Assembly: GCA_902785425.1 (NCBI GenBank)
Contig: CACZYP010000023.1
Span: 1,275-63,603 of the forward strand
DNA length: 62,329 nucleotides
Source of the DNA: an uncultured Ruminococcus sp.
Lineage (GTDB): Bacteria > Bacillota > Clostridia > Oscillospirales > Acutalibacteraceae
Direction of reading: 5' to 3'
Within the stretch, counting starts at the first letter, position 1; every line of letters begins with the position of its first letter. A program made the position numbers and the translations under genes. Of the stretch, positions 18,190 through 27,935 are shown piece by piece. The notes below the pieces were generated by a model. That model made no database searches and was not told where the DNA came from. It saw only the letters and a list, made by a program, of their open reading frames with translations.

Positions 18190-20079
18190 ATGGACACAGA
18201 AGCAAAGTTAACTCATTATAAAGTGAAAACGGAAAAAACCGAAAAGATCGGAAAAGCAAAAGAACACCGCTTATCCTGTGCCGGAAAATGCCCGGGGTAT
18301 TTTCGCAAAACTCTTTTGAGCATACGGCGTTACGGGCTTTTCTCAACGATCCAACTGATAAATTATAAGCTTATCGGTTTTGATGCGGCTCGTGAGATCG
18401 CAAAGCAGGATCTTTTTACAAAGGAAGAGCTGAACGAACAGCGCAGCCATGTTTTCCCAAAGAAGATCAGATTCAGCATCATCGTTCCGCTGTACAATAC
18501 GCCCGAAAGGTTCCTCAGAGAGATGATAGATTCCGTGCTTGCTCAGACATATTCCGAGCTTGAGCTTTGCATGGCTGACGGAAGTGATGCGGAACACAGT
18601 GATGTGGAAAAGATCTGCGCCGAGTATGCAAAGAAAGACTGCCGTATCCGCTACATGCGTCTTGACAAGAATTACGGTATCTCCGGGAATACAAATAAAT
18701 GCATCGAGATGGTTACGGGTGATTATATCGCATTGTTCGATCACGATGATCTTCTTCATCCTGCCGCTCTTTACGAAGTTATGAACGCTGTATGTGAAAA
18801 GAATGCAGACTTTGTGTATACCGATGAGGTCATATTCAGAGATACTCCGAGAGATGCGTTTAATCCGCATTTTAAGCCGTGCTTTGCACCCGACACGCTG
18901 TGCAGCAATAACTATATCTGCCACTTTACCGTTTTCAAGAGAGAGCTTTTAAACGAAACAGGGCTTTTTGAGCCGCTGTGCGATGGTTCTCAGGATCACG
19001 ATCTGGTGCTGAGACTTACCGAAAAAGCTCGGAAGATAGTTCACATTCCCGAAATACTGTACTACTGGAGAGCGCATGCAAATTCCGTTGCGGAAAACGT
19101 TGGCATAAAACCATACGTAACGGAAGCAGGCGTAAGGGCGGTCAAAAGACGTCTTGAGCGTCTCGGTCTTGAAGGCGAGGTAACGCCTGTAAAGGAAGGA
19201 ATGACTATATACCGTGTACGGTATAAAATCATCGGGCAGCCGAAGGTTTCTGTCGTTATACCGTACTGCGACGGTATCAGAGCGCTTAAAAGGTGCATCA
19301 ACTCTCTTTACGGAAGATCGTCATATGAGAATTTTGAGATAATTATTGTCGGGAATAACAGCCGCTCGAAGAATACTTCCGAGTACTGCGATGCGATCGG
19401 GCGAGAACACGATAATATCAAGATCGTAAGCTGTGACGGCGAGCTTGGTTTTGCGGCACTCTGTAATTTCGGTGCAAAGCATTGTACGGGAGATCATATC
19501 CTGTTCCTGAACAGCAATACCGAAGTGATCGCACCGGATTGGATACAGGAGATGCTGATGTTTTCTCAGCGCAGTGATGTTGGAGCGGTAGGTGCGAAGC
19601 TTATATATTCCGACAGAACGATACGTCATGCAGGCATCGGGATAGACCAATCGGGCAGTCTGACCTACTTTTTCCGAGGCGTTGACAGGGGCTATATCGG
19701 CTATATGGGCAGACTTATTTATGTTCAGAATGTTTCGGCTGTTTCTTCTGCGTGCATGATGGTGCGCAGAGATGTGTGGGAGAAAATGAACGGGTTTGAC
19801 GAGAGCTTTGCGGCAGAATTAAGCGGCGCTGATCTGTGCATGAGGATACGCAAGGCAGGATATCTTATTGTCTGGACTCCGTTTGCCGAACTTTACGATA
19901 GATCCGCATGGAACAGGCATAAACAGAAAAAAGAACGTTCCGAAGCCGAAACCATACGGTTCAAACGCCGCCGGGAAACCGAGATCGAGCTTGGCGACCC
20001 GTACTTCAATCCGAATTTTTGCCGTCATAAAGAAAGATTTATGTTCGACACAAACGTTCGGCGCCATAGCTCAAGATGA
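18190..20079 (+). CDS. Bimodular family 2 glycosyltransferase
   Basis: About 629 residues with two GT-A modules. The first (about 95-330) has FSIIVPLYNTPERFLREMI, LFDHDDLLHP and SQDHDLVLRLTE. The second (about 355-600) has VSVVIPYCDGIRALKRC, ILFLNSNTEV and SSACMMVRRDVWEKMNGFDE, the pattern of rhamnosyl/galactofuranosyl-type transferases. A basic N-terminal extension precedes the first module. TTG 18181 overlaps the flippase stop but is too close to the GAGGGG RBS; ATG 18190 is preferred with modest confidence. It could add two residues in turn. Confidence 0.82.
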   Translation: MDTEAKLTHYKVKTEKTEKIGKAKEHRLSCAGKCPGYFRKTLLSIRRYGLFSTIQLINYKLIGFDAAREIAKQDLFTKEELNEQRSHVFPKKIRFSIIVPLYNTPERFLREMIDSVLAQTYSELELCMADGSDAEHSDVEKICAEYAKKDCRIRYMRLDKNYGISGNTNKCIEMVTGDYIALFDHDDLLHPAALYEVMNAVCEKNADFVYTDEVIFRDTPRDAFNPHFKPCFAPDTLCSNNYICHFTVFKRELLNETGLFEPLCDGSQDHDLVLRLTEKARKIVHIPEILYYWRAHANSVAENVGIKPYVTEAGVRAVKRRLERLGLEGEVTPVKEGMTIYRVRYKIIGQPKVSVVIPYCDGIRALKRCINSLYGRSSYENFEIIIVGNNSRSKNTSEYCDAIGREHDNIKIVSCDGELGFAALCNFGAKHCTGDHILFLNSNTEVIAPDWIQEMLMFSQRSDVGAVGAKLIYSDRTIRHAGIGIDQSGSLTYFFRGVDRGYIGYMGRLIYVQNVSAVSSACMMVRRDVWEKMNGFDESFAAELSGADLCMRIRKAGYLIVWTPFAELYDRSAWNRHKQKKERSEAETIRFKRRRETEIELGDPYFNPNFCRHKERFMFDTNVRRHSSR

Positions 20080-20088
20080 GGTGAGAGA

Positions 20089-21456
20089 ATGAGTGGAGAC
20101 AAAACACGGCTTACAGATCGGTCTTCGGTCTCTGCGGCGGAGATAATACTTGTCATATCGGTTTTTATCATATGCATTATAGGTGCCGTTTTTCTTCCGA
20201 TCCCTCCTTGCCCCGATGAAAGAGCACGCAGGCTGCTTACCGATTGGATGTTTAATACGGGCACTCTCCCTACTGGAAACGAGCTTGAAACTGTTATAAT
20301 GCCGCACGGATTCTCTTACGCACTGCGCCCCTTTCTTTCGGCGATCATAGGCGTAGTATTTATGAAGCTTACGTCTTTATTTACCGATTCAGAGACTGCG
20401 CTGATCGTTGCCTCACGCATGTGCAGCGTTTTGTCGGTAACAGTATGCTCGGTCTTCTGCCTTAAGATTGGGAAAAGGCTTTTTAAAAACCGCAGCTCGG
20501 CGCTTGTGCTTGCAGCTTCCGTATGCTTTCTTCCGCAGGTCTTGTTTTTGGGAATGTATCAGAACAACGATTCGCTTTCCCTGGCGGCTGTTTGTATTAC
20601 TGTATATTTTTTTGTACGTGGCAGCGGCGATCATTGGTCGTGGGGCAGCACCGCCGGTTTTGCGTTTGGCCTGGGGCTTGCACTTATGTCTTACTACACC
20701 ATTTATGGCTGGGTGCTTGCAGGCGCACTGTTCTTTACGTTTTCTGTTTTCAAAGATAAAGAGATACCTCGGAAGGTAAGCTTTTTTGCAAAGCGTGCGG
20801 CTATGATAGGCGGTATATGCTTTGCTTTTGCAGGCTGGTTTTTCATAAGGAATGCTTTCCTTCATCACGGCGATTTCTTAGGGATAGCAGCAGAAAAAGA
20901 CATGAGAGAATATCTCAGAGCTCATGGCGTCAGGCTCTATGATTATGTTATCCCCCAGGCTCAGGGCAAAACACTGATCGGAATGCTTACGGAAGATAAG
21001 GCTTATTTCATAAAGCTTACTCTTTTCAGCTTCATTGCCGTTTTCGGAATGATGGATATCCTTGTTCCGAAAATGCTTTATAAAGTCTATATTATAATAG
21101 CCTTTTTCGGTGCTGTTCTTTTTGTTATATTTGCTCTTCTGCGTGGGCTTGACAGCATACATAAACAAGTGCTGTTGTTTATGACTGTTTCTGTTGCTAT
21201 AAATATTTCTTTGCATGTTATTCATTCCTACACAAGGGATTATCAGCCGCAGGGACGTTATATTATTTCTATGGCACTGCTTATGGGTTATGTGTTTGCA
21301 TATTCGTCAGATCAGCTTCAGACATTATCGGAAGATAAGCTTACATTTATTAAAAGCCGGTCATTTTTCAGGATCGTGCAGCCGCAGTATGCCTTTATTT
21401 TTATATGGCTTGTACTGTGTGCATGTGCTCTTACGTCGCTGCAATACATGATATGA
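20089..21456 (+). CDS. Membrane GT-C-like glycosyltransferase or DUF2142-like protein
   Basis: 455 residues with about 11-12 membrane helices. An early extracytoplasmic loop has PPCPDERARRLLTDWMF, where the acidic DE pair resembles the catalytic loop of GT-C/PMT enzymes, and a late QPQGRYIISMALLMGY segment is common in DUF2142 and GT39-like proteins. It may decorate the polymer from a polyprenyl-linked sugar outside the membrane. GAGGTGAG precedes the ATG. The family assignment is tentative. Confidence 0.65.
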   Translation: MSGDKTRLTDRSSVSAAEIILVISVFIICIIGAVFLPIPPCPDERARRLLTDWMFNTGTLPTGNELETVIMPHGFSYALRPFLSAIIGVVFMKLTSLFTDSETALIVASRMCSVLSVTVCSVFCLKIGKRLFKNRSSALVLAASVCFLPQVLFLGMYQNNDSLSLAAVCITVYFFVRGSGDHWSWGSTAGFAFGLGLALMSYYTIYGWVLAGALFFTFSVFKDKEIPRKVSFFAKRAAMIGGICFAFAGWFFIRNAFLHHGDFLGIAAEKDMREYLRAHGVRLYDYVIPQAQGKTLIGMLTEDKAYFIKLTLFSFIAVFGMMDILVPKMLYKVYIIIAFFGAVLFVIFALLRGLDSIHKQVLLFMTVSVAINISLHVIHSYTRDYQPQGRYIISMALLMGYVFAYSSDQLQTLSEDKLTFIKSRSFFRIVQPQYAFIFIWLVLCACALTSLQYMI

Positions 21457-21492
21457 TCGTTCTCAGGGTTTTTTTTAACTTAAAGTTTTCGC

Positions 21493-21660
21493 CCAGCCTT
21501 TTTCAAAAGGCTGGCGGATTCCAAAGGCATTCTCCTGCCCTTTTAGGGGTGAATTCTCAAAACAGTCCGGCGGACTGTTTTGAGAAGAGGGGCATTCTGG
21601 CAGAAAATGCCCCTGCCTGACGGCTTACATTTAACTTGCCTGCGCCGCTCCAAGGCGCAG
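21493..21660. repeat. Cluster of four palindromes (dispersed repeat/terminator unit)
   Basis: The 302-base gap between the two halves of the polysaccharide cluster holds four separate stems: 21493-21514 (10-bp arms, CCAGCCTTTT), 21554-21586 (16-bp perfect arms from TTCTCAAAACAGTCCG around a single G), 21588-21614 (9-bp arms, AGGGGCATT) and 21640-21660 (CTGCGCC arms). No gene is present. Similar blocks are familiar from Oscillospiraceae intergenic DNA. It may end transcription or be a mobile repeat. Confidence 0.7.
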
Positions 21661-21758
21661 AAAAGAGTTTCGTTCATGAATTGTTTACTCATTCAAAAGC
21701 CGTGTGATCGTTCTTTGCAAAGCGGATAAATATATCATCAAAATGAAAGGAAACGTCA

Positions 21759-22526
21759 ATGATCCAGTCAATAAAAAAGCATCAATTCCTGCTTGAAGAG
21801 TTGGTAAAACGTGATTTTAAAAGAAAATATAAAGGCGCTATGTTCGGCATGGCATGGAGCATTTTTAACCCTTTGCTGATGCTTCTTATCATGAAGGTCG
21901 TTTTTTCTCATTTCTTTGCAGGTGATATCGAGCATTATACTACATATCTGTTTTGCGGCAATATCATATTCACGTTTTTTTCTGAATCTACCTCCGAGGG
22001 AATGCTTGCTTTGCAGGGAAATGCCGAGATATTTACAAAGGTTAACGTGCCGAAGTATCTTTTTCTGATCTCAAAAAACACACAGACATTTCTGAATTTT
22101 GCCCTGACTGTGCTCGTGTTTTTTGTGCTGTGCCTTTTTGACGGGATCACTTTTTCTTTTCGGTTCTTACTGCTGCTTTATCCTATCCTGATGCTTCTGA
22201 TATTCAATATGGGAGCAGGACTGATCTTATCTGCGCTGTACGTATTTTTCCGTGATATGAGATATCTGTGGACAGTGGCGATGCAGATCATAATGTATGT
22301 GTCTGCTGTGTTTTATTCTGTTGATACATTCCCCGAATATGCGCAAAAGCTTTTTTACCTGAATCCGCTGTTTCTGTTTATAACATATTTCAGAAAGATA
22401 GTTCTTGATAATACAGTTCCGTCGTTCGGATTTCATCTGATCATTGCATTTTATTCGCTGCTTGCGCTTGTTATAGGTATACTGATCTACAAAAAGAACG
22501 ATACGGAATTTTTGTATTATGTGTAA
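21759..22526 (+). CDS. wzm: ABC-2 polysaccharide export permease
   Basis: 255 residues with six membrane helices. The N-terminal FKRKYKGAMFGMAWSIFNPL motif is typical of Wzm/TagG/RfbA permeases. It exports a completed polymer or teichoic-type glycan with the ATPase encoded 12 bases later. AAAGGAAA lies before the ATG. Its presence next to a Wzx/Wzy-type set implies a second export route in the same cluster. Confidence 0.9.
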   Translation: MIQSIKKHQFLLEELVKRDFKRKYKGAMFGMAWSIFNPLLMLLIMKVVFSHFFAGDIEHYTTYLFCGNIIFTFFSESTSEGMLALQGNAEIFTKVNVPKYLFLISKNTQTFLNFALTVLVFFVLCLFDGITFSFRFLLLLYPILMLLIFNMGAGLILSALYVFFRDMRYLWTVAMQIIMYVSAVFYSVDTFPEYAQKLFYLNPLFLFITYFRKIVLDNTVPSFGFHLIIAFYSLLALVIGILIYKKNDTEFLYYV

Positions 22527-22538
22527 AGGAGAAGTCTG

Positions 22539-23285
22539 ATGTCTGTTTTGAAAGTAGAAAATGTTTCGATACGATATAAAGTCGGCGATTTTCGTCAGAT
22601 CGGACTAAAGGAATACGTTATCCGCAGATTAAAGGGGAACTACCATGTTTCCGAATTCTGGGCCGACAAGGATATATCCTTTACACTTGAAAACGGCGAT
22701 TTTCTCGGTATCATAGGCGCTAACGGCGCAGGCAAATCAACGCTGCTAAAGGCTGTTTCGGGAATAATGACGCCTGTTTCGGGTACTATTGAAGTAAACG
22801 GCAGCGTAGCTGCTCTGCTGGAGCTTGTAAGCGGCTTTGACCCCGATCTTACCGTAAGGGAGAATGCTTACCTTAGAGGTGCAATGCTCGGCTATACGAG
22901 AAAATACATGGACGAGCGTTATAAGGATATCATCAGATTTGCCGAACTGGAAGAGGTGGAGAACAAGCCCTTCAAGCAATTATCGACAGGAATGCAGAGC
23001 CGTCTTGCTTTTGCTGTTGCAAGCCTTGTGCAGCCCGATGTGCTTATCCTTGATGAGATACTTTCCGTAGGCGACGGTGCTTTTGCAGTGAAAAGCTCGC
23101 AGAAAATGAAGGAGATAATCGAAAACGGCGCTGTAACTATTCTTGTATCTCACTCTTTGGAACAGATCAAACAGTACTGCAACAAATGTTTGTGGCTCGA
23201 TAAAGGCAGACAGATCGCTTTCGGAGATACAGCATCGGTCTGTGAAAAGTATGAGTCATTTCTGAAAGGCAAGTTGACGATATGA
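22539..23285 (+). CDS. wzt: ABC polysaccharide export ATPase, short Wzt type
   Basis: 248 residues. Walker A GANGAGKST, signature QLSTGMQSRLAFA and Walker B VLILDEIL, followed by the H-loop SHSLEQ. It lacks the C-terminal carbohydrate-binding domain of long Wzt proteins, so export probably does not depend on recognising a modified chain end. The N-terminal VSIRYKVGDFRQIGLKEYV is characteristic of the TagH/RfbB group. The ATG of the next gene overlaps its stop. Confidence 0.92.
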   Translation: MSVLKVENVSIRYKVGDFRQIGLKEYVIRRLKGNYHVSEFWADKDISFTLENGDFLGIIGANGAGKSTLLKAVSGIMTPVSGTIEVNGSVAALLELVSGFDPDLTVRENAYLRGAMLGYTRKYMDERYKDIIRFAELEEVENKPFKQLSTGMQSRLAFAVASLVQPDVLILDEILSVGDGAFAVKSSQKMKEIIENGAVTILVSHSLEQIKQYCNKCLWLDKGRQIAFGDTASVCEKYESFLKGKLTI

Positions 23286-24181
23286 GTGTGTCTGTCATTA
23301 TTCCGACGCTGAACGCAGAAAAATATATCGGGGAGCTTCTTGAAAGCCTTCTTTGTCAGAGTATACCTGCCGAGATCATAGTTGTCGATTCTTCTTCCGA
23401 TGACGATACCGTATCTGTAGTAAAGCGTATATCGCCCGATGTTAAGCTTATTTCGGTCGAACGAAAAAGCTTTGATCACGGAGGCACAAGAGATCTTGCA
23501 CTCAGGCAAAGCAGCGGTGATCTTGTTGTATTTCTCACGCAGGACGCTCTTCCTGTGAACGATCGGTGTATCGAGATGCTGCTGAGCGCCTTTGAAGATC
23601 CTTCTGTAGCAGCTGTTTATGCAAGACAGACAGCAAGGGAAGATGCGCCGGAGTATGAAAAGCTGATACGAGAGTATAACTATCCGTCAAACGGGCATGT
23701 GCGCTGTGAAAAAGACATAGCAAAATACGGTGTGAAGTCGTATTTCTTTTCCGATACTTGCGCAGCTTACAGAAGAAGCGCTTATGAGTTGGCAGGAGGC
23801 TTCGATTCACCGATAGAATCCAATGAAGATATGATGATCGCTGCAAAGTTCCTGCACAGCGGTTATTCGATCGCTTACGAGCCTCGTGCTTCCGTTTATC
23901 ATTCACACAGCTCGACGCTCAGACAGGATCTCAGGCGAAATATCGTTATCGGCCGTGTTATGGAGAAGTATAAGGACAGGCTGTACGGTTCAGATACGCT
24001 CGGCGAAGGTTCAAGGCTTTTTAAGTATGTTGCCGGTTCTTTGATAAAGAAAAAGATGTTTATTGAATTTTGTGCTTTTGTGCTTCATACCGGCGTGAGA
24101 TTTATCGGAAACCGCTTCGGAAAAGCTCAGATAATGCTCGGAGGTCCTCATGAAAACGATAGTTCTTCTGTCAAGCTATAA
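23282..24181 (+). CDS. Family 2 glycosyltransferase (rhamnosyltransferase-like)
   Basis: 299 residues: VSVIIPTLNAEKYIGELLES, VVDSSSDDDT, KSFDHGGTRDLAL, and FLTQDALP in place of a plain DxD. The FDHGGTR motif and QDA are hallmarks of the RfbN-like rhamnosyltransferase group. The catalytic-base region is IESNEDMMIAAK. It overlaps both neighbours and so is tightly coupled. L-rhamnose as donor is inferred from the subgroup; no rhamnose synthesis genes lie in this window. Confidence 0.86.
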   Translation: MSVSVIIPTLNAEKYIGELLESLLCQSIPAEIIVVDSSSDDDTVSVVKRISPDVKLISVERKSFDHGGTRDLALRQSSGDLVVFLTQDALPVNDRCIEMLLSAFEDPSVAAVYARQTAREDAPEYEKLIREYNYPSNGHVRCEKDIAKYGVKSYFFSDTCAAYRRSAYELAGGFDSPIESNEDMMIAAKFLHSGYSIAYEPRASVYHSHSSTLRQDLRRNIVIGRVMEKYKDRLYGSDTLGEGSRLFKYVAGSLIKKKMFIEFCAFVLHTGVRFIGNRFGKAQIMLGGPHENDSSSVKL

Positions 24182-25055
24182 CGGGGAAAAGTTTATAAAG
24201 GCTCAGCTTGACAGCATTATCGCTCAGACTGCTGAAAACGTTGAGATACTTGTAAGAGATGACGGCTCTGCCGACAATACGCTCGGCATACTTTCTGAAT
24301 ACTCCGATAAAGGACACCTGAACTATTACACCGGCAGGAATATCGGAGCTGCCGCAAGCTTCTGGGAGCTTTTGCAGAAAAGCGGCGACGCCGATTATTA
24401 TGCTTTCTGCGATCAGGATGATGTATGGGATAGTGATAAGCTTGAAAAAGCACAAAGGTGTTTGTCTGATAAAAATGCGGCGTTACCGCTTTTGTACTGC
24501 GGTGACGTCCGTGTTGCCGACAGTGAGCTTAATGTTTTGTCGGACACCATGACAGTTCCCGAAAGGTGCGATTATCCTTTTTCGCTGATAAAAAACATCG
24601 CACCGGGCTGTACATTTGTTTTTAACCGCCGTGCAAAAGAAGTTTTGTGCAGGTATGACGCCCGGAAACTGGGCATATATCAGCACGATTGGCTTGCTTA
24701 TCAGATCGTGTCATGTTTCGGAGAGGTCTGTTTTGACAGAGAGCCTCATATGTACTACAGGCAGCACGACAATAATGTTATCGGAGCCGTTAAGAATATC
24801 GGAGCCGAAAGAATACGCAAGGCGTTTGAGTTTATGTTCGGCAGAAAAAAGCACTTAAGAGAGCAGCTTGCAAAACGGCTTCTAAGTGCATACACAGCGG
24901 ATATGAATGAAGAAAACAGAGAACTGACAGAGATGATCGCAGATTATCGTAAAAGTACCGTGTATAAAAAGCGTATTCTGAGAGCCGATGAATTTAAGTT
25001 TAACGGCATTGATCATCTCTTTTTCAGGCTGCTGATTATTTTTGATCTTTTTTGA
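24150..25055 (+). CDS. Family 2 glycosyltransferase (RgpB-like)
   Basis: 301 residues: IVLLSSYNGEKFIKAQLDSI, VRDDGSADNT, FCDQDDVWDSDKL and a late YRQHDNNVIGA motif. These match the RgpB/alpha-1,3-rhamnosyltransferase group. GGAGG precedes the ATG, which lies 32 bases inside the preceding gene. With its neighbour it may build a rhamnose-rich polymer exported by Wzm/Wzt; this is inference. Confidence 0.87.
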   Translation: MKTIVLLSSYNGEKFIKAQLDSIIAQTAENVEILVRDDGSADNTLGILSEYSDKGHLNYYTGRNIGAAASFWELLQKSGDADYYAFCDQDDVWDSDKLEKAQRCLSDKNAALPLLYCGDVRVADSELNVLSDTMTVPERCDYPFSLIKNIAPGCTFVFNRRAKEVLCRYDARKLGIYQHDWLAYQIVSCFGEVCFDREPHMYYRQHDNNVIGAVKNIGAERIRKAFEFMFGRKKHLREQLAKRLLSAYTADMNEENRELTEMIADYRKSTVYKKRILRADEFKFNGIDHLFFRLLIIFDLF

Positions 25056-25070
25056 AGAAGATGAAGTATT

Positions 25071-26432
25071 ATGATAAAACGAAATCAAAAGATCATTAAT
25101 TCGATCAATATGTTTCTTGATATGCTTGTCGCTTACGGCGTTTGCATTGCTTTTTTTCCGAAGCACACGGCAGGAGATGTGTTTTATTCACTTCTTGTGT
25201 GGTTCACACTTGCGCTTGCAGGTCTTTATAACACGGACAGAATGATCGGGCTGAAGAAAAAGGCAGGATTTATTTTTCTGTCTTCTGTTGCTTCGACCGT
25301 TATATATGCCCCGATCTTTTGCTTTCAGACTTTCAAACAAGATATTCCGTTTCTGTTTGCGACGGCTTGTTCGGTCTTTATTCTGCTTAACGCAAAATAT
25401 GCACTGACACGGCTGCTGCTCAATGAGATAAGAAGAAGCGGCAGAAATATAAAGCATATTGCAGTTATCGGAACGGGAAGTTCGGCTGAGAGATTTGCAG
25501 AGGATATCAGGAAAAACCGCCGTTACGGTTATAATATAATCGGGTTTATAGGCAGGAAGAACGATAAGGTGCTTGATAAGCATATATGTGAGCCGGATCA
25601 ACTGGAGAGCTTTCTTCACGACACGAAGGCTGATGAGGTCGTTATCGCTTTGGATCAAGAGGATCTGTCGAAGCTTGACGATATCCTTAACCTGTGCAAG
25701 CAAAATTGCGTGAGAGCAAGCTATGTTGTTTCTGATAATGATATATCGCCGTGGAGATCAGATACTACCGTTATAGGAAGCAGCAGATTAATAATGCCGA
25801 AGTGGGGAAGGCTTGACAATATAGGCATGGCTTCATTTAAGCGTTTATGTGATATCATAATAAGTCTTGTTTCTATCGTGATACTCAGTCCGCTTATGAT
25901 CGTGATCGCAATAGGAGTCAAGCTTTCGGGAGAAGGCCCCGTTTTCTTTTGTCAGGAGAGAGTCGGACTGAACCGAAAGCTCTTTCAGATGCTGAAATTC
26001 AGAAGTATGGTCAGAAATGATGAGGAAAACACTGCATGGACGGTTGAAGACGATCCACGAAGAACTGCTTTCGGAAGCTTTTTAAGGAAATTCAGTCTTG
26101 ACGAGCTGCCGCAGTTGTTCAATGTTCTTGCGGGTTCTATGAGTATAGTGGGACCTCGACCCGAGATCCCCTTATTTGTAGAAAAATACCGCTCCGATAT
26201 TCCCGATTATATGATGAAGCATCAGGTGCGCCCCGGAATGACCGGGTGGGCGCAGATCAACGGGCTTCGAGGTGATACGAGCATTGAAGAACGCATAAAG
26301 TATGACTTGTGGTATATCGATAACTGGTCGCCGCTGCTTGACGCTGTTATTATAATTAAAACGATCTTCGGCGGTATGGTCAACAATGAATCGATCAGAT
26401 TGAAGAAAATAGGAGAGACCGATCATGTCTGA
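25071..26432 (+). CDS. Polyprenyl-phosphate hexose-1-phosphate transferase (initiating enzyme 2)
   Basis: 453 residues with the full WcaJ/CpsE layout: four N-terminal helices, a CoA-binding-like domain (IAVIGTGSSAERFAEDI), a further helix, and the sugar transferase domain with FCQERVGLNRK, MLKFRSM, SLDELPQLFNVL, IVGPRPEIP and RPGMTGWAQINGLRG. It is a second complete initiating enzyme in the same cluster, only distantly like the one at 11161. Two primers argue for two different glycans. The RBS before ATG 25071 is weak. Confidence 0.92.
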   Translation: MIKRNQKIINSINMFLDMLVAYGVCIAFFPKHTAGDVFYSLLVWFTLALAGLYNTDRMIGLKKKAGFIFLSSVASTVIYAPIFCFQTFKQDIPFLFATACSVFILLNAKYALTRLLLNEIRRSGRNIKHIAVIGTGSSAERFAEDIRKNRRYGYNIIGFIGRKNDKVLDKHICEPDQLESFLHDTKADEVVIALDQEDLSKLDDILNLCKQNCVRASYVVSDNDISPWRSDTTVIGSSRLIMPKWGRLDNIGMASFKRLCDIIISLVSIVILSPLMIVIAIGVKLSGEGPVFFCQERVGLNRKLFQMLKFRSMVRNDEENTAWTVEDDPRRTAFGSFLRKFSLDELPQLFNVLAGSMSIVGPRPEIPLFVEKYRSDIPDYMMKHQVRPGMTGWAQINGLRGDTSIEERIKYDLWYIDNWSPLLDAVIIIKTIFGGMVNNESIRLKKIGETDHV

Positions 26433-27840
26433 AACATTCAACTCGTGCCGATCATTCTATCTTGAAAAAGTCTTTCCGGCAGCGGTATTTCTTCTGACAT
26501 TGTGCCTGAAAGCCGAATTTGTTTTCCGCCACGTTTCTTTTCTTGGAAATGCAGCCACAGCGGCGAATATTATGGCGGTGATATGTGAAGCAGTCGTCTT
26601 TTTTGTGATCGTGTTCGCAAGAAAGACTCCGGGGCTTATCGTTCTGTTTTTAAATGCTTTATGGATGTTATTATCGAGAATGCTTCTGCACGATATGTCG
26701 CTCCCATTTGCAGCAACGGCGTGCGGCATGAGCTTTATCGTGTTTGCTCTTTATGCAGGGGGATGCTGCACGGGTGAAAAGCACTGCAAAACAATGATGA
26801 AGATACTGTACTTTGAAATGGCTGCTTTGTTGTCTGCTGTTTCGGCAGTGGGGATCCTGACGGCAGTATCCGGTCATTCGGTGTTTGGCATAGACGGCAT
26901 TATTGTTCAAACGGAATCGTCAGTTCCGCCGCTTGTATTCGTTGAGTTTTTCGGGATACACAGAAACATCTCGGCAATGTATTTTGTGTGTGCATCAGGT
27001 ATGATGTTATTCGGTCTTATAAAAGAACGGAATGTTTTTACAATTGCGGCAACAGTGATAACTCTTCCGCTTTTCTTCGTATCTGCTGCCTTGCAGCACT
27101 GCCGCAGTGCATATCTTGCATTTGCCGTTGTTATTTCTATATTGATTTTTTACGCATTACGAAAAAGGACAAATGCGCAAAGGCCATTTGTGAAAATGGT
27201 TGCAATATCGTGTGCAGCTTTATTATGTGCAGTTCTGATCTACGGAAGCTTCGGCCTTTGCAGCAAAGCGATGATGGATCTTTCACAGGATATGCGTATC
27301 TCGGAGGAGACACAGCTTGATCCTGAGCAGTTCGACACCGTGAGCGACAACAGAAGCACGCTTAGCGATGCGCCCACTCTGACAGGCCGCACCGATATCT
27401 GGAAAGCTGCGATAGACGTAATAAAGGAGCAGCCGGGCGTACTGTTATTCGGTCAGGCAGAAAATGATATGATGGATCTTGTAAACGAAAAGACTGCTTC
27501 GCCTTTCGGGCATATGCACAATTCGCTTATGCAGCAGCTCATGCTTTCGGGTGCGCCGGGATTTATCTTGTATACAGTTTTTTTTGCCCTGCTTTTAAAA
27601 AGATCGGCAGCTGTATTGCTTTCCAAAGAAAGCGCAGGCAACGAAAACGCAGTTCTTGCCGCTGTATTGCTCGGTGTTATGGCATACGGTGTTTTAGAGC
27701 CGATGCTGTCTTATTTTCTTCCGTTTGTCTCAATGTTTTTTGCATTGGCGTCGGGAGTATTCTGCCGCAGGGATAATACGGCGGAAGCACCGACCGAGGC
27801 GGCAGCCGAGACGCAGCCAATGTGCCGGACTGATAATTGA
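26425..27840 (+). CDS. O-antigen ligase/polymerase-like membrane protein
   Basis: 471 residues and about ten helices, with a long extracytoplasmic loop (about 285-345) ahead of GHMHNSLMQQLMLSGAPG. The loop His and the HNSxxQ segment are the Wzy_C/WaaL signature. It could polymerise repeat units or attach the chain to a surface acceptor. AGGAGAG precedes the ATG, which overlaps the preceding gene by 8 bases. It is the last gene of the polysaccharide cluster, followed by a terminator. Confidence 0.82.
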   Translation: MSETFNSCRSFYLEKVFPAAVFLLTLCLKAEFVFRHVSFLGNAATAANIMAVICEAVVFFVIVFARKTPGLIVLFLNALWMLLSRMLLHDMSLPFAATACGMSFIVFALYAGGCCTGEKHCKTMMKILYFEMAALLSAVSAVGILTAVSGHSVFGIDGIIVQTESSVPPLVFVEFFGIHRNISAMYFVCASGMMLFGLIKERNVFTIAATVITLPLFFVSAALQHCRSAYLAFAVVISILIFYALRKRTNAQRPFVKMVAISCAALLCAVLIYGSFGLCSKAMMDLSQDMRISEETQLDPEQFDTVSDNRSTLSDAPTLTGRTDIWKAAIDVIKEQPGVLLFGQAENDMMDLVNEKTASPFGHMHNSLMQQLMLSGAPGFILYTVFFALLLKRSAAVLLSKESAGNENAVLAAVLLGVMAYGVLEPMLSYFLPFVSMFFALASGVFCRRDNTAEAPTEAAAETQPMCRTDN

Positions 27841-27887
27841 CAAAGTTCAGGTCCCGCAAAAGACAAAGCGTAGCTGACAGAAAAAAT

Positions 27888-27921
27888 CTCCCCCGATCAG
27901 ATGATCGGGGGAGCATTTTGT
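27888..27921. terminator. Bidirectional terminator between convergent units
   Basis: CTCCCCCGATC (27888-27898) pairs with GATCGGGGGAG (27903-27913). A T-rich tail follows on the plus strand, and an A6 run precedes it, giving a U6 tail on the minus strand. It serves both the polysaccharide cluster and the CBM21-like gene set. Confidence 0.87.
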
Positions 27922-27935
27922 AGGTTCTGTATTGA

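Noticed and set aside
21405-21620. Small gene in the palindrome block
   Set aside because: The frame begins inside the preceding gene and runs through stems; no RBS and no protein-like character.
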